Positions 47,402-56,455 of a stretch of DNA of 64,000 nt are shown here, piece after piece. The stretch covers positions 4,360,501 through 4,424,500 of the forward strand of contig NZ_FNTJ01000001.1 in the NCBI RefSeq assembly GCF_900105185.1. Reading direction: 5' to 3'. Positions within the stretch are counted from its first letter, which is position 1; the number at the start of each line of letters is the position of its first letter. The translations under genes and the position numbers were made by a program. The notes below the pieces were generated by a model that did not search any database, was not told where the DNA came from, and saw only the letters and a program-made list of their open reading frames with translations. The DNA comes from Pseudomonas saponiphila (lineage in GTDB: Bacteria > Pseudomonadota > Gammaproteobacteria > Pseudomonadales > Pseudomonadaceae).

Positions 47402-49092
47402 ATTTCGCCGTGGCGCCATGCCTGCGGTGGCTGGAAAGCGCATCCCCACTGCAGCACCGCGTCAGCCGGCATGGGCACGGCGATGAAGTCACCCTGAGCC
47501 ACCTCGCAGCCCAGAGCCATCAAGCGCTCGGCGTGGGCCAGGCTTTCCAGGCCCTCGGCCACCACTTGCCGACCAAAGGCCCGGGCCAGCCCTATCAGGG
47601 CCTGGATCAGCGCCTGATCATCCTGGTCATGCAGCATGTCGCGGACAAACAGCCGATCGATCTTGATGGTCTGGGTGCGCAGGCGCTTGAGGTAACTGAG
47701 GGACGAATGCCCGGTGCCGAAGTGCCCCAGGGAGAACTGCACGCCCAGCGCCTGGCAGGCATCGAGGCAATCGCTGACCCGCTGGATGTTCTCGATTGCC
47801 GCCGACTCGACGATCTCCAGCTCCAGCAACGCCGGCGAAACCTGCGGGTAGCGTTCGAGCATCTCCTTGAGCCGCTCGACAAAATCCGGGCGCTGGAAAT
47901 GCCGGGCCGCGACGTTCAGGCTCACCGACCAGCCATGGCCCGCCGCCTGCCAGTCCTGCAGGCGCATCATCACCTGGTCCATGACCCATTCGCCGATGTC
48001 GACGATCAGGTCGGTTTCCTCCACCTGCGGCAGAAACTCCTGGGAGCCGAGCATGCCCCGTTGCGGGTGCTGCCAGCGCAGCATCGCCTCGAAGCCCAGC
48101 ACCGCACCGCTGCGCAGGTTGACCTTGGGCTGGAAGTACAGCTGCAACTCACCGGCGTTCAGCGCCTGACGCACCTGTTCCACGGTCTGGTAGGTGACCA
48201 TGACCTCACGATCACGCAACACATCGAACAGATGGAAACGGTTGCGCCCGCTCTGCTTGGCCACGTACATGGCCTGATCGGCATGGCGCAGCAGGGTGTC
48301 GGCGTCGTGGTTATCGGTGGGGAACAGGGTCACGCCGATGCTGGCAAAGACATTGATGTCCTTGCCCTGGATCGAATAGGGCTGGGAGATGGTGGCCAGC
48401 ACCCGTTGCAGCGCTGCACGCAGCTCCAGCATGTCGCGCACATAGCGCAGGATCAGCACGAACTCGTCGCCGGCCAGGCGCGCCACCACATCCTCACCGC
48501 GAATGATCGAACGCAGCCGCGCCGCCACTTCCACCAGCAGCAAGTCGCCACAGGCGTGGCCGTAGCCATCGTTGACGGCCTTGAAGCCGTCGAGGTCGAG
48601 CATGCACACCGCCAGGGGGATGTCCTCTCGGCGGGAGAACTCCAGGGCCTGATGCAGCAAGTCGGAAAGAAAGGCCCGGTTGGGCAGACCGGTGAGCACG
48701 TCATGCCCGACCCGCCATTGCAGCGAATGCAGCAACTGGCGCTTTTCGCTGACATCGAAGCGAATCGACACGTAGCGCATCACCTTGCCGGAACGCTGGT
48801 CGATCAGGGGCACCATGGTGCTGTCGACCCAGTACAGGCTGCCATCCTTGGTCCGGTTACAGATCTCGCCCTTCCACACCCGGCCCTGGGAAATGGTCTG
48901 CCACAGCTCGCTGAAGAATTCCGGCGGGTGCAGCCCCGAGCTGAGCATCCGGTGGTTGGCCCCGATCAGCTCATCCCGGCTGTAGCCCGAAATCTGGCAA
49001 AACAGGTCGTTGACATAGGTGATACAGCCGCCGAGATCAGTCTCGGAGAAGATGGCGGCGGCATCGACGGCCCTGCGGTATTTCTCATCCAT
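47350..49092 (-). CDS. PAS-GGDEF-EAL protein with degenerate EAL domain
   Basis: Cyclic-di-GMP protein of 580 residues without membrane segments. Residues 1-120 are a PAS domain (GGCITYVNDLF). The GGDEF motif is AGDEF (207-211), preceded by a proper inhibitory site RGED (198-201), so it may be an active diguanylate cyclase. The EAL domain departs from the active form: EAM at 335-337, and the metal-binding DDFGTG pair is replaced by Gly456-His457 (SLGHFGTGHS). KIDR remains. I expect little phosphodiesterase activity. The gene converges with the binding-protein gene, overlapping by 52 bases. Confidence 0.9.
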   Translation of the reverse strand: MDEKYRRAVDAAAIFSETDLGGCITYVNDLFCQISGYSRDELIGANHRMLSSGLHPPEFFSELWQTISQGRVWKGEICNRTKDGSLYWVDSTMVPLIDQRSGKVMRYVSIRFDVSEKRQLLHSLQWRVGHDVLTGLPNRAFLSDLLHQALEFSRREDIPLAVCMLDLDGFKAVNDGYGHACGDLLLVEVAARLRSIIRGEDVVARLAGDEFVLILRYVRDMLELRAALQRVLATISQPYSIQGKDINVFASIGVTLFPTDNHDADTLLRHADQAMYVAKQSGRNRFHLFDVLRDREVMVTYQTVEQVRQALNAGELQLYFQPKVNLRSGAVLGFEAMLRWQHPQRGMLGSQEFLPQVEETDLIVDIGEWVMDQVMMRLQDWQAAGHGWSVSLNVAARHFQRPDFVERLKEMLERYPQVSPALLELEIVESAAIENIQRVSDCLDACQALGVQFSLGHFGTGHSSLSYLKRLRTQTIKIDRLFVRDMLHDQDDQALIQALIGLARAFGRQVVAEGLESLAHAERLMALGCEVAQGDFIAVPMPADAVLQWGCAFQPPQAWRHGEIQGPAASEVLALDIGST

Positions 49093-49110
49093 GAGTCGAG
49101 ATCACTGTCG

Positions 49111-50676
49111 CTAGCGGTTGAACCGCTCGACCAGGGCACGCAGCCCGGAAGAGATGTTTTCCAGCTCGGTGCCGCGGACCACCCCGGCGCTGGCGTTACT
49201 GGCGGTGCGCTGTACCGTGGCGGCGACACGATTGATCTGTTCGGACACCGACTCGGCCACATGGGATTGCTCCTGGGAGGCCGCGGCCATTTGCTGGCTC
49301 ATATCGGTGATGCGCTCCACCGCGGCGCCGATGCCATGCAGAGCCTGTTGCGCCTGCAATACCTGCTGCACCCCCTGCTCCGCCTCTTCGATACCGAGGT
49401 TGGCGATCTGCACCGCCTCATCGGCACCGGCCCGCAGGCTCTGGATGATGCCCTGGATCTGCTGGGTCGATTGCCGGGTCTTGCCCGCCAGGGCCCGCAC
49501 TTCATCGGCAACCACGGCGAACCCGCGCCCCTGCTCACCGGCTCGGGCGGCTTCGATGGCAGCGTTCAGGGCCAGCAGGTTGGTCTGGTCGGCAATCGCC
49601 TGGATCATGCTCGCCGCCACCATGATGTCCTGGGTCTGCCCGGCCAGGTCGCCCACCGCCTGGTTGATCTGGGTGACCGTGCGGGCCAGCAACTGGATGG
49701 CGTCACGGGAAGAGCCCGCCACCTGGCTGCCCTCCCGAGCCAGGAGATTGGCGGTGTGAGCCTCGCTGGCGGTGTGCTGCACGTGCTCGGCAACCTCGGT
49801 GATCGAGGCGGCCATCTGGGTCATGGCGGCTGCCGTCATGTCGGTCTCGGCCCTTTGCTCCAGCAGTGCCGTCTCGGTGTGGCTGGACAGTTGGCTGGAG
49901 TCGGCGGCAGCCGTGGCCATCTGCCGGGCCAGATCGCTGAGGCGCGTCAGGGCAGTTTTCAGCCGCGCCTCCTCGCTGATCAGGATCATCTGCAATTGCC
50001 CTGCCGGCCCCAGCGCTTCGCTGTAGGCCAGGGCACAGATCGGATCGGCGAAGGTATTCGGGGTGCTGCTGAGGATGTGCTTGAGCTGCTGTCGCAAACG
50101 GCGCTGGGCGGACAGTCCGACGGCAATGAAACCGGCAACGGTCAGACCCTGGGCCGCCAAAGTCGGCAACCAGCTGAACGCCCCCAGGCACGCCACGGCC
50201 AGGGCCGCCGGCAACAGCAATGGCCGGGCTCCAGCCTCCAGTCGACGCCAAGCGCTGACCGGTGACTTGTTGGCGCGCATACGGGCATACAAGGCTTCGG
50301 CACGATTGACCTGCTCCCGGGTCGGCTTGACCCGGACCGACTCGTAGCCCACCAGTCGCCCGTCCTCTAGAATCGGCGTGACATAGGCGCTGACCCAATA
50401 GAAATTGCCGTTCTTGCAGCGGTTTTTCACCACCCCCATCCAGCTCTGACCGGCCTTCAGATACCTCCACATCGACTCGAACACCGCCGCAGGCATGTCC
50501 GGGTGGCGCACCAGGTTGTGGGTGCTGCCAATCAGTTCGGCCTGGCTGAAACCGCTCATTGCAGCGAACTCGGCATTGCAATAGGTGATATGGCTGCTGG
50601 TATCGGTGGCGGATATGAGCCGCTGCTGGTCGGGAAAGGTCTGCTCAACAGAGTTGACCGGCAAATTGAGACGCAC
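49111..50676 (-). CDS. Second Aer-like PAS chemoreceptor
   Basis: PAS-MCP receptor of 521 residues, the same length as the receptor at 22.8 kb. The PAS region ([50 protein letters not shown]) is closely alike, followed by two membrane segments (about 155-200) and a standard signalling tip ([16 protein letters not shown]). The start is probably GTG 50676 ([14 protein letters not shown]) because GGAG lies 7 bases before it. It lies 18 bases before the PAS-GGDEF-EAL gene on the same strand, so the two probably form an operon. Confidence 0.9.
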   Translation of the reverse strand: MRLNLPVNSVEQTFPDQQRLISATDTSSHITYCNAEFAAMSGFSQAELIGSTHNLVRHPDMPAAVFESMWRYLKAGQSWMGVVKNRCKNGNFYWVSAYVTPILEDGRLVGYESVRVKPTREQVNRAEALYARMRANKSPVSAWRRLEAGARPLLLPAALAVACLGAFSWLPTLAAQGLTVAGFIAVGLSAQRRLRQQLKHILSSTPNTFADPICALAYSEALGPAGQLQMILISEEARLKTALTRLSDLARQMATAAADSSQLSSHTETALLEQRAETDMTAAAMTQMAASITEVAEHVQHTASEAHTANLLAREGSQVAGSSRDAIQLLARTVTQINQAVGDLAGQTQDIMVAASMIQAIADQTNLLALNAAIEAARAGEQGRGFAVVADEVRALAGKTRQSTQQIQGIIQSLRAGADEAVQIANLGIEEAEQGVQQVLQAQQALHGIGAAVERITDMSQQMAAASQEQSHVAESVSEQINRVAATVQRTASNASAGVVRGTELENISSGLRALVERFNR

Positions 50677-51120
50677 TTTAGAACTCCATAGACAGCCTGC
50701 GATCAACCATACCGGGAGGCCGGCTGCAGGCTGATTCGCGATGTACTTTCCTGGCGGTACGACTCAATCGGAAGGTTCGCCCTGATTGCAGCCGTACAGC
50801 GGTTTGCGCGGCAGATGACCGTCGATTCGACGAGGATCAACTAGGATCAGATAAGGCGTCAGGTGGGGACGGCGGACGGAGCGTTGGCGGGATTTACGAG
50901 ACGTTCGAGCCTCTGCCAAGCCCTCGGTTTAGGTGAACAAGGGAAATGCAATGATTTCTTGTTTCATAAACCTGCCTGCTGAAACTAGATCACCAAATAC
51001 CTGTCCGAAGCGCCGATTCTACGAAATGCATCACATTTTGCAAAGCAAGGTGATGAACCATGGTGTTGTCTAATGCCAATATTTATCGTTAAGTTCTTGA
51101 TTCTAAATGGGAATTGAGCG
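50677..51120. other. Intergenic region upstream of the XRE regulator
   Basis: The right half (about 50930-51120) is much more AT-rich than its surroundings. It holds a 40-codon frame (50951-51073) with an AGGGAA site and a CATCAC/GTGATG inverted repeat (51029-51055). No recognisable gene is present in 50677-50930. Confidence 0.45.
50951..51073 (+). CDS. Possible 40-residue peptide upstream of the XRE gene
   Basis: The frame starts MISCFINLPAETRSP and ends at TAA 51071-51073. AGGGAA lies about 7 bases before the ATG. The peptide has two cysteines and a basic middle. There is no known family, and the codon use is unlike its neighbours, so it may be a chance frame. It is listed because it sits just ahead of a regulator in an AT-rich patch. 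Confidence 0.2.
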   Translation: MISCFINLPAETRSPNTCPKRRFYEMHHILQSKVMNHGVV

Positions 51121-51435
51121 ATGCAAATTTCAAGTTTGGGTGCAGCCATCAAGCGTTATCGAAAGGTAGCGGGGCTTACTCAGGCTGAACTAGGTGAAAA
51201 AACCGGTTTTGACCCAAAAACCATCAGCCGCTTCGAAACCGGCACCTACACCCCCAGCGTTGAAGCTCTATTTCTGCTAGCCGAAGTACTGGGAGTGAAG
51301 CTGAAAGCCTTCTTCGCCGATCTGGGCGATGAAGAGGAACAGCGGGCTTATTTGTTCGGTGTCATTCACAAAGCCACCCCTAAGGATCTGGGAAAGCTGA
51401 TAGCAGCGGTAGACCAGGCCTTGTCCAAGCCTTGA
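51121..51435 (+). CDS. XRE-family helix-turn-helix regulator
   Basis: A 104-residue DNA-binding protein. The helix-turn-helix fills residues 6-61: LGAAIKRYRKVAGLTQAELG, then KTISRFETGTYTPSVEAL and LFLLAEVLGVKLKAFF. The C-terminal 40 residues are helical and may serve for dimerisation. The gene and its upstream region are AT-richer than the flanks, which suggests acquisition by transfer. No partner toxin or phage gene is adjacent. It likely controls itself or the neighbouring VOC gene, but this is not shown. Confidence 0.85.
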   Translation: MQISSLGAAIKRYRKVAGLTQAELGEKTGFDPKTISRFETGTYTPSVEALFLLAEVLGVKLKAFFADLGDEEEQRAYLFGVIHKATPKDLGKLIAAVDQALSKP

Positions 51436-51460
51436 GCCCCGCAACAAATCAATCGAAAGA

Positions 51461-51497
51461 GGCCTGTCTATCGAATCCGACAAACAGGCTTCTTCGT
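51461..51497 (+). terminator. Likely terminator of the XRE gene
   Basis: A GCCTGT/ACAGGC stem with a 16-base loop is followed by TTCTTC. The T tract is imperfect. Confidence 0.4.
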
Positions 51498-51577
51498 CCA
51501 TTAACGACTCCTGACAGGATCTGACAGACCCGGCACATAAGCTTGTGCCCCACAGCACACAGCCCCTTGGAGTCGTC

Positions 51578-51949
51578 ATGACCAGCAACACCTACTTCCT
51601 GCTTTATGTAGACAGCCCGGCTATCAGCGCGCAGTTCTACAGCCGCCTGCTGGACAAGCAACCGGTAGAATCCTCCCCCACCTTCGCACTGTTCATCCTC
51701 GATTCGGGGATCAAACTCGGCCTGTGGTCACGCCACACGGTCGAGCCCAGCGCCCAGGCAACCGGCGGTGGCGGTGAACTGGGCTGGGCCCTGGACAGCC
51801 GCGAAGCCGTGGACGACCTGCACCGCCACTGGCAGAGCCTGGGCTTGACCATCGCCCAGCCACCCACCCAGATGGATTTCGGCTACACCCTGCTCGCTCT
51901 CGATCCGGACGGACACCGCCTGCGCGTGCTCTATCTCAGCGTCGACTGA
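51578..51949 (+). CDS. VOC (glyoxalase-fold) family protein
   Basis: A 123-residue protein of the vicinal oxygen chelate superfamily. The pattern YFLLYVDSPAISAQFYSRLL at the start and a late ALDPDGHRLRVLYL match small glyoxalase/bleomycin-resistance-like proteins of the PhnB sort. A metal site cannot be fully assigned. GGAG is 5 bases before ATG 51578. It follows the XRE gene after about 140 bases, with a weak terminator between. Confidence 0.8.
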   Translation: MTSNTYFLLYVDSPAISAQFYSRLLDKQPVESSPTFALFILDSGIKLGLWSRHTVEPSAQATGGGGELGWALDSREAVDDLHRHWQSLGLTIAQPPTQMDFGYTLLALDPDGHRLRVLYLSVD

Positions 51950-52100
51950 GCTACCTCCGGCACCACTCCACAGAGAGAGAGGCGCTGCCACCAGCGCCCT
52001 CCTCGCTCCTGCATTGAAATAAATAGAAACGTCTCATTGAGCCCCCGGACACTCATCGCTATCCTCCCCGCCGACTTGTCACAATTTGTAAGGGAATACG

Positions 52101-52994
52101 ATGAAGTACCTGCGTCTATTACTGGCGATGGCCATCCTCTGTGCCACGCCACTCTTTGCCTGCGCCGCCACACCGAGCCAAGGCAAGGACAGCGAACCCC
52201 AGACCGCCGAACAGTTTCTCGCCTCGCTCTCGCCACGCCATGGCCAGGTCAAGCTGCCCGGGGATATCGCCAGCCTCGACCTGAGCCAGGAGTTTTACTA
52301 CCTCAACCCCAAGGACACCGAGAAGCTGCTCACCGAAGGCTGGGGCAACCCGCCCGGCTTCACCACCCTGGGCATGATCGTGCCCAGCGCCGTCAGCCCG
52401 CTGTCCGCCGAAGGCTGGGGCGTGATCATCAGCTACAAGAATGATGGGCACATCTCCGACGACGACGCGGCGAAGATCGACTATCAGGACCTGCTCAAGC
52501 AAATGCAGGAAGCCGACGAGCAAGACAACAAGCAGCGCAAGGAACAGGGCTATGGCGCCATCCACCTGCTGGGCTGGGCCGAGCAGCCCAGCTACGACGC
52601 ACAGACCCACAAAATGTACTGGGCCCGCGAACTCAAGGCCGAAGGCGCCGAAAGCAACACCCTGAACTACAGCATCCGCGTGCTGGGTCGCGAAGGTGTG
52701 CTGGAGCTCAACGCGGTCGCCTCCATGGACGACCTGGCCACCATCAAGCGCGAGATCCCCAAGGTGCTGGCCTTCACCAACTTCACCGACGGCAACCGCT
52801 ACGCCGACTACAACCCAAGCACCGACAAGCTGGCTTCCTACGGGCTGGCCGCGCTGGTAGCCGGCGGCCTGGCCAGCAAGGCCGGGTTGTTTGCCAAGCT
52901 GGGGGTACTGCTGCTGGCCGGCAAGAAGTTCATTGTCATCGGCGTCCTCGCCCTGGCCGCATTTGTCGGCCGGCTGTTCAAGAAAAAAGGCTGA
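52101..52994 (+). CDS. DUF2167 membrane protein
   Basis: A 297-residue envelope protein. A signal peptide (MKYLRLLLAMAILCATPLFA) is followed by a domain of about 200 residues that matches DUF2167 as I know it (DLSQEFYYLNPKDTEKLL, EGWGNPP, GWGVIISYKNDGHISDDDA). Two C-terminal membrane segments (about 245-290) anchor it, and a KKKG end lies inside. Function is unknown. The 5' region has no clear promoter. It converges on the DMT exporter gene with a hairpin between. Confidence 0.85.
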   Translation: MKYLRLLLAMAILCATPLFACAATPSQGKDSEPQTAEQFLASLSPRHGQVKLPGDIASLDLSQEFYYLNPKDTEKLLTEGWGNPPGFTTLGMIVPSAVSPLSAEGWGVIISYKNDGHISDDDAAKIDYQDLLKQMQEADEQDNKQRKEQGYGAIHLLGWAEQPSYDAQTHKMYWARELKAEGAESNTLNYSIRVLGREGVLELNAVASMDDLATIKREIPKVLAFTNFTDGNRYADYNPSTDKLASYGLAALVAGGLASKAGLFAKLGVLLLAGKKFIVIGVLALAAFVGRLFKKKG

Positions 52995-53003
52995 TTCCCA
53001 AGC

Positions 53004-53031
53004 GCAACGCCCCTGCCTGACGGGGCGTTGC
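53004..53031. terminator. Hairpin between converging genes
   Basis: A perfect GCAACGCCCC/GGGGCGTTGC stem has a loop of 8 bases. It has no T tract on either strand, so it may be a weak terminator or an RNA-stabilising hairpin. Confidence 0.5.
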
Positions 53032-53034
53032 ACC

Positions 53035-53982
53035 TCACGAATCACCCAGCTTCACCCGCCCACCCCGCTTCAGCCCAGGCAGGATCCTCGGTCGCCCGAG
53101 ACGCCATTGCCGCCAGCGCCCCTCCAACTGCATCGCCATCACGCTACCCAGCACCACCGTCGCCCCCAGCAGCACGGCAGATTGCACCTCCTCACCCAAC
53201 ACAGTTGCCGCCAGCAGCATCGCCACTGGCGGTATCAGGTACATGGCCATCGACGCCCGACTGACTTCCACCCGCGCCAACACATAGGCCCAGGCCAGAT
53301 ACGCCAGCGCACTGGGGAACAACCCCAACAGCAGCACCGCCAGATTCACCCGCCACGGCGCCTGGACGACCTCCCGCGCCAATCCCGGTGCATAAACCGA
53401 CAACAGCAAGGTGCCGCCCCAGACCATGTAGCAAACGGTGGTCAGCACCCCGTAACGTCCGGACAGACGCCGCTGCAAGACGAAGTACAGCCCCCAGGAA
53501 AAAGCCGCCAGCAACACCAGCAACCCGCGAGGCTCGATCGTTCCCACCCCCTTGTCGGCCACAACCACCAGCACCGCACCAAACACCCCCAGTACCACAC
53601 AGCCCCAGCGCCAGGCACTGACCGCCTCCCTGAGCCAGAAGAAGGCGATCAGCGTGCCAAATAGCGGCGCCGTCTGTGCCAGCACGCTGGAAGCACCGGC
53701 ACTCAAGCCCTGCTGACCATAATTGAGACTGACGTGATGCAGGGCGATGGCAAAGAACCCCAGCACCAGCAGCCCGGGCAAATCGCGCCAACGCGGCAGG
53801 GATATTTTCAGCACCACAGCCATCGCGGCCATCAACAGCGAGGCAACCAGGAAACGCAACAACGCCAGATGCCCGGGACTGTAGCCCTCAAGGCCAATGT
53901 GAATGCCCACCGGCGAATAGGCCCAGCACAGAATCACCGCAGCGGTAGCCAGCAACAGCTTGAATCCTGGTGAATGTTTCAC
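53035..53982 (-). CDS. EamA/DMT family transporter
   Basis: Inner-membrane exporter of 315 residues with ten predicted membrane segments in two EamA repeats. The first repeat begins LLLATAAVILCWAYSPVGIH, the second around GLLVLLAAFSWGLYFVLQRR. Substrate is unknown; amino acids and metabolites are typical. The start is probably GTG 53982 (VKHSPGFKLLL); a GTG at 54033 is also in frame. It is divergent from a LysR-type regulator that probably controls it. Confidence 0.85.
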   Translation of the reverse strand: MKHSPGFKLLLATAAVILCWAYSPVGIHIGLEGYSPGHLALLRFLVASLLMAAMAVVLKISLPRWRDLPGLLVLGFFAIALHHVSLNYGQQGLSAGASSVLAQTAPLFGTLIAFFWLREAVSAWRWGCVVLGVFGAVLVVVADKGVGTIEPRGLLVLLAAFSWGLYFVLQRRLSGRYGVLTTVCYMVWGGTLLLSVYAPGLAREVVQAPWRVNLAVLLLGLFPSALAYLAWAYVLARVEVSRASMAMYLIPPVAMLLAATVLGEEVQSAVLLGATVVLGSVMAMQLEGRWRQWRLGRPRILPGLKRGGRVKLGDS

Positions 53983-54097
53983 GGCACAGGCGCCCAGACA
54001 GAGAGAGAGGAAACCCAGTCTCTCGCCCTCCACAACTCACCACAACTAACCGATACTGAGGCCATTCATCACTGAAAATGAGCAATGGAACCGAGCA

Positions 54098-54964
54098 ATG
54101 GAGCTGAGCCAACTGAAAATGGTGAACGCCGTGGCCCGCACCGGCAGCATCGCCCGCGCCGCCGAACAACTGCATTGCGTGCCCTCCAACATCACCAACC
54201 GCCTCAAGCAGCTGGAGTGCGAACTCGGCACCCCGCTGTTCACCCGGGTCGGGCGCGGCCTGAAGATCAGCGCTGCTGGAGAAATATTCCTCGGCTACAG
54301 CGAACGCATTCTGGCGCTGGTCGATGAGGCCAAGCGTGCGCTGGACGACCAGGCGGAACCCAGCGGCCTGCTGCGCCTGGGCGCCATCGAGTCCTGCGCG
54401 GGCGGGCGCCTGCCACCGCTGCTGGCGCAATATCATCGACGCTACCCCAAAGTGAGCGTGGAACTGGTGACCGGCACCTGGTCGCAGCTCTTTACGCAGC
54501 TGCAACAGCAGCGCATCGACGGCGCCTTGGTGGCCGTCGACACCTTGCCACCCAGGCTCAAGCAGACGGTGCTCTACCATGAGCCCCTGGTGCTGATCTC
54601 CAGCGCCGGCAGCGCTCCGATCCACAGCGCCAGCGATCTGCAGGGGCAGCACCTGTTCATGTGGCCGCAGGGCTGCCCCTATCGCCACGCCCTGGAAAAC
54701 TGGCTGGCCAGGCACGGCCTGAACCTGCCCATTACCGGGTACGCCAGTTGGGGCACGATCATCGGCTGTGTCAGTGTCGGGGCCGGCGTGTCGCTGATTC
54801 CGGAAGGCGTGCTGGAACGCTATGCACAGTCGGCGACCCTGAACATCCAACGTTTCAGTGACCTGCTCCCCGTGGACAACCGCTTCGTCTGGCATCAGGA
54901 CGTACAGCGACACAACGCGCGGGATGCGTTTGCCCGACTGCTGCAGGAGCATCTGAGGGCATGA
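54098..54964 (+). CDS. LysR-family transcriptional regulator
   Basis: A 288-residue regulator. The N-terminal winged helix (MELSQLKMVNAVARTGSIAR, then AAEQLHCVPSNITNRLKQLE) is followed by an effector-binding domain (LRLGAIESCAGGRLPPLL). It lies back to back with the DMT exporter gene over about 115 bases, the usual layout for a LysR protein and its target. The effector cannot be read from sequence. The start ATG 54098 is preceded by GAGCAATG. Confidence 0.9.
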   Translation: MELSQLKMVNAVARTGSIARAAEQLHCVPSNITNRLKQLECELGTPLFTRVGRGLKISAAGEIFLGYSERILALVDEAKRALDDQAEPSGLLRLGAIESCAGGRLPPLLAQYHRRYPKVSVELVTGTWSQLFTQLQQQRIDGALVAVDTLPPRLKQTVLYHEPLVLISSAGSAPIHSASDLQGQHLFMWPQGCPYRHALENWLARHGLNLPITGYASWGTIIGCVSVGAGVSLIPEGVLERYAQSATLNIQRFSDLLPVDNRFVWHQDVQRHNARDAFARLLQEHLRA

Positions 54965-55082
54965 CGACCGCCTCGTCGAGCCAGCGAGCGTTTCGGCACA
55001 ATTCACGAGCGCCACGGCACAGTACCCGGCTCCGTCCGCCCATAGACTGGCCTCTCATCCCCACCCGCCGGACGAGCCCACC

Positions 55083-55634
55083 ATGAACAACCGATTTCTT
55101 CTTGGCGCACTTTCCCTAGGCCTGAGCCTTGGCGCCCACGCCGCCGAGTTCAGCGTCAGCAGTGACGACATCCGCGATGGCCAGCCCTTGAGTCAGCGGG
55201 AAGTCTTCCGCGGCTTCGGCTGCGAAGGCGACAACACCTCTCCTCAACTGTCCTGGAAAAATGCCCCGCCGGGCACCCGCAGCTTCGCCGTCACCGTCTA
55301 CGATCCGGACGCTCCCACCGGCAGCGGCTGGTGGCACTGGACCCTGTTCAACCTCCCCAGCACCACCCAGGGCCTGCCCAGGGGCGCGGGCAGCCCCAGT
55401 GGCGAACAGCTGCCGCCGGGAGCCGCGCAGGGACGCACCGATTACGGCCAACCCGGCTTTGGCGGCGCTTGCCCGCCCACGGGCGACAAACCTCATCGCT
55501 ACCAGTTCACCGTCTGGGCACTGAAGGTGGATAAACTGCCCCTCGACGCCCAGGCCAGCGGAGCGATGGTGGGCTACATGCTCAACGCCAACGCCCTGGC
55601 CAAGACCACACTGACCGCTACCTACGGACGCTGA
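55083..55634 (+). CDS. YbhB/YbcL-type PEBP-like protein, secreted
   Basis: A 183-residue protein with a signal peptide (MNNRFLLGALSLGLSLGAHA) and the phosphatidylethanolamine-binding fold: the motif SPQLSWKNAPPGTRSFAVT, followed by YDPDAPTGSGWWHW and GGACPPTGDKPHRYQFTVWAL. The bacterial members bind small anions, but the role is not known. It ends 2 bases before the AraC-type regulator, so the two are co-transcribed. Confidence 0.88.
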   Translation: MNNRFLLGALSLGLSLGAHAAEFSVSSDDIRDGQPLSQREVFRGFGCEGDNTSPQLSWKNAPPGTRSFAVTVYDPDAPTGSGWWHWTLFNLPSTTQGLPRGAGSPSGEQLPPGAAQGRTDYGQPGFGGACPPTGDKPHRYQFTVWALKVDKLPLDAQASGAMVGYMLNANALAKTTLTATYGR

Positions 55635-55636
55635 CG

Positions 55637-56455
55637 ATGAACGCACCGGCTGGCCTGCAGCACCACCAAAGCCGTATCGACGCCTGCGTCATCCGTGCCA
55701 GGCAGGCCCACGCCCTGCAACGAGTACCGATTTTCGTCAGCGCCCTGTGCCGGGTGCGTCAGGGCGAAAAACGCATGGCCTGGGACGATCGCGAAATGCG
55801 CGTGGGCGGCCAGCACCTGATCCTACTGCCGGCCGGGCGCGAAGTGGGCATCAGCAACGCACCAGGGGCGCAAGGCCACTACATCGCCGATGTCGTGACC
55901 TTCCCCGCCCCGGCCTTGCGCGCGTTCAGCCTGCGCTACCAGCCGCAGATCGTCGCCCGCCCCGGACGCAGCGGCGCAGACCTGTGCATCCCCCTGGAGC
56001 GACACACGGCCCTGGCCTGGGACCACCTCCTGCAATGCATCGCCAGCGATGCGCCGGATGCCCTGCGCAACCACTACGGCGAGGCGGTGCTGCTGGCCCT
56101 GGCCCTTGGCGGCTGGGCCGGCCCTTTGTTGCTGGATCGTCACGACCCGCTGTGCGAACGGGTGCAGCAGATCCTCATGAGCAATCCGGCGCGGGACTGG
56201 ACCGTCGCCTGCGTCGCCGAGCGCCTGAACCTCGGGGCTTCGACATTGCGCCGCCAGCTGGCGAACGAGAACGACAGCTTCAGCAACATCCTCGAAAACG
56301 TCAGGCTGGGCATGGCCCTGCAATGGCTGCAAACCACACCACGCCCGATCGGCGAAATCGCCGCCGCCAGCGGCTACGCCTCGGCCTCACGCTTTGCCGT
56401 GCGCTTTCGCAAGCACTACGGGCTCTCGCCCCGAGAGTTGCGAGCCGCGATCTAG
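55637..56455 (+). CDS. AraC-family transcriptional regulator
   Basis: A 272-residue regulator with an N-terminal cupin-like sensing domain (about 20-130) and a C-terminal double helix-turn-helix (about 165-270): ERLNLGASTLRRQLANENDS, then PIGEIAAASGYASASRFAVR and FRKHYGLSPRELR, the AraC signature. It lies directly after the PEBP-like gene. The stop overlaps the convergent GrpB-like gene by 4 bases. Confidence 0.9.
   Translation: MNAPAGLQHHQSRIDACVIRARQAHALQRVPIFVSALCRVRQGEKRMAWDDREMRVGGQHLILLPAGREVGISNAPGAQGHYIADVVTFPAPALRAFSLRYQPQIVARPGRSGADLCIPLERHTALAWDHLLQCIASDAPDALRNHYGEAVLLALALGGWAGPLLLDRHDPLCERVQQILMSNPARDWTVACVAERLNLGASTLRRQLANENDSFSNILENVRLGMALQWLQTTPRPIGEIAAASGYASASRFAVRFRKHYGLSPRELRAAI

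Noticed and set aside
50930..51500. Toxin-antitoxin or phage-defence locus around the XRE gene
   Set aside because: No toxin, nuclease or other effector gene is adjacent; only a doubtful 40-codon frame.
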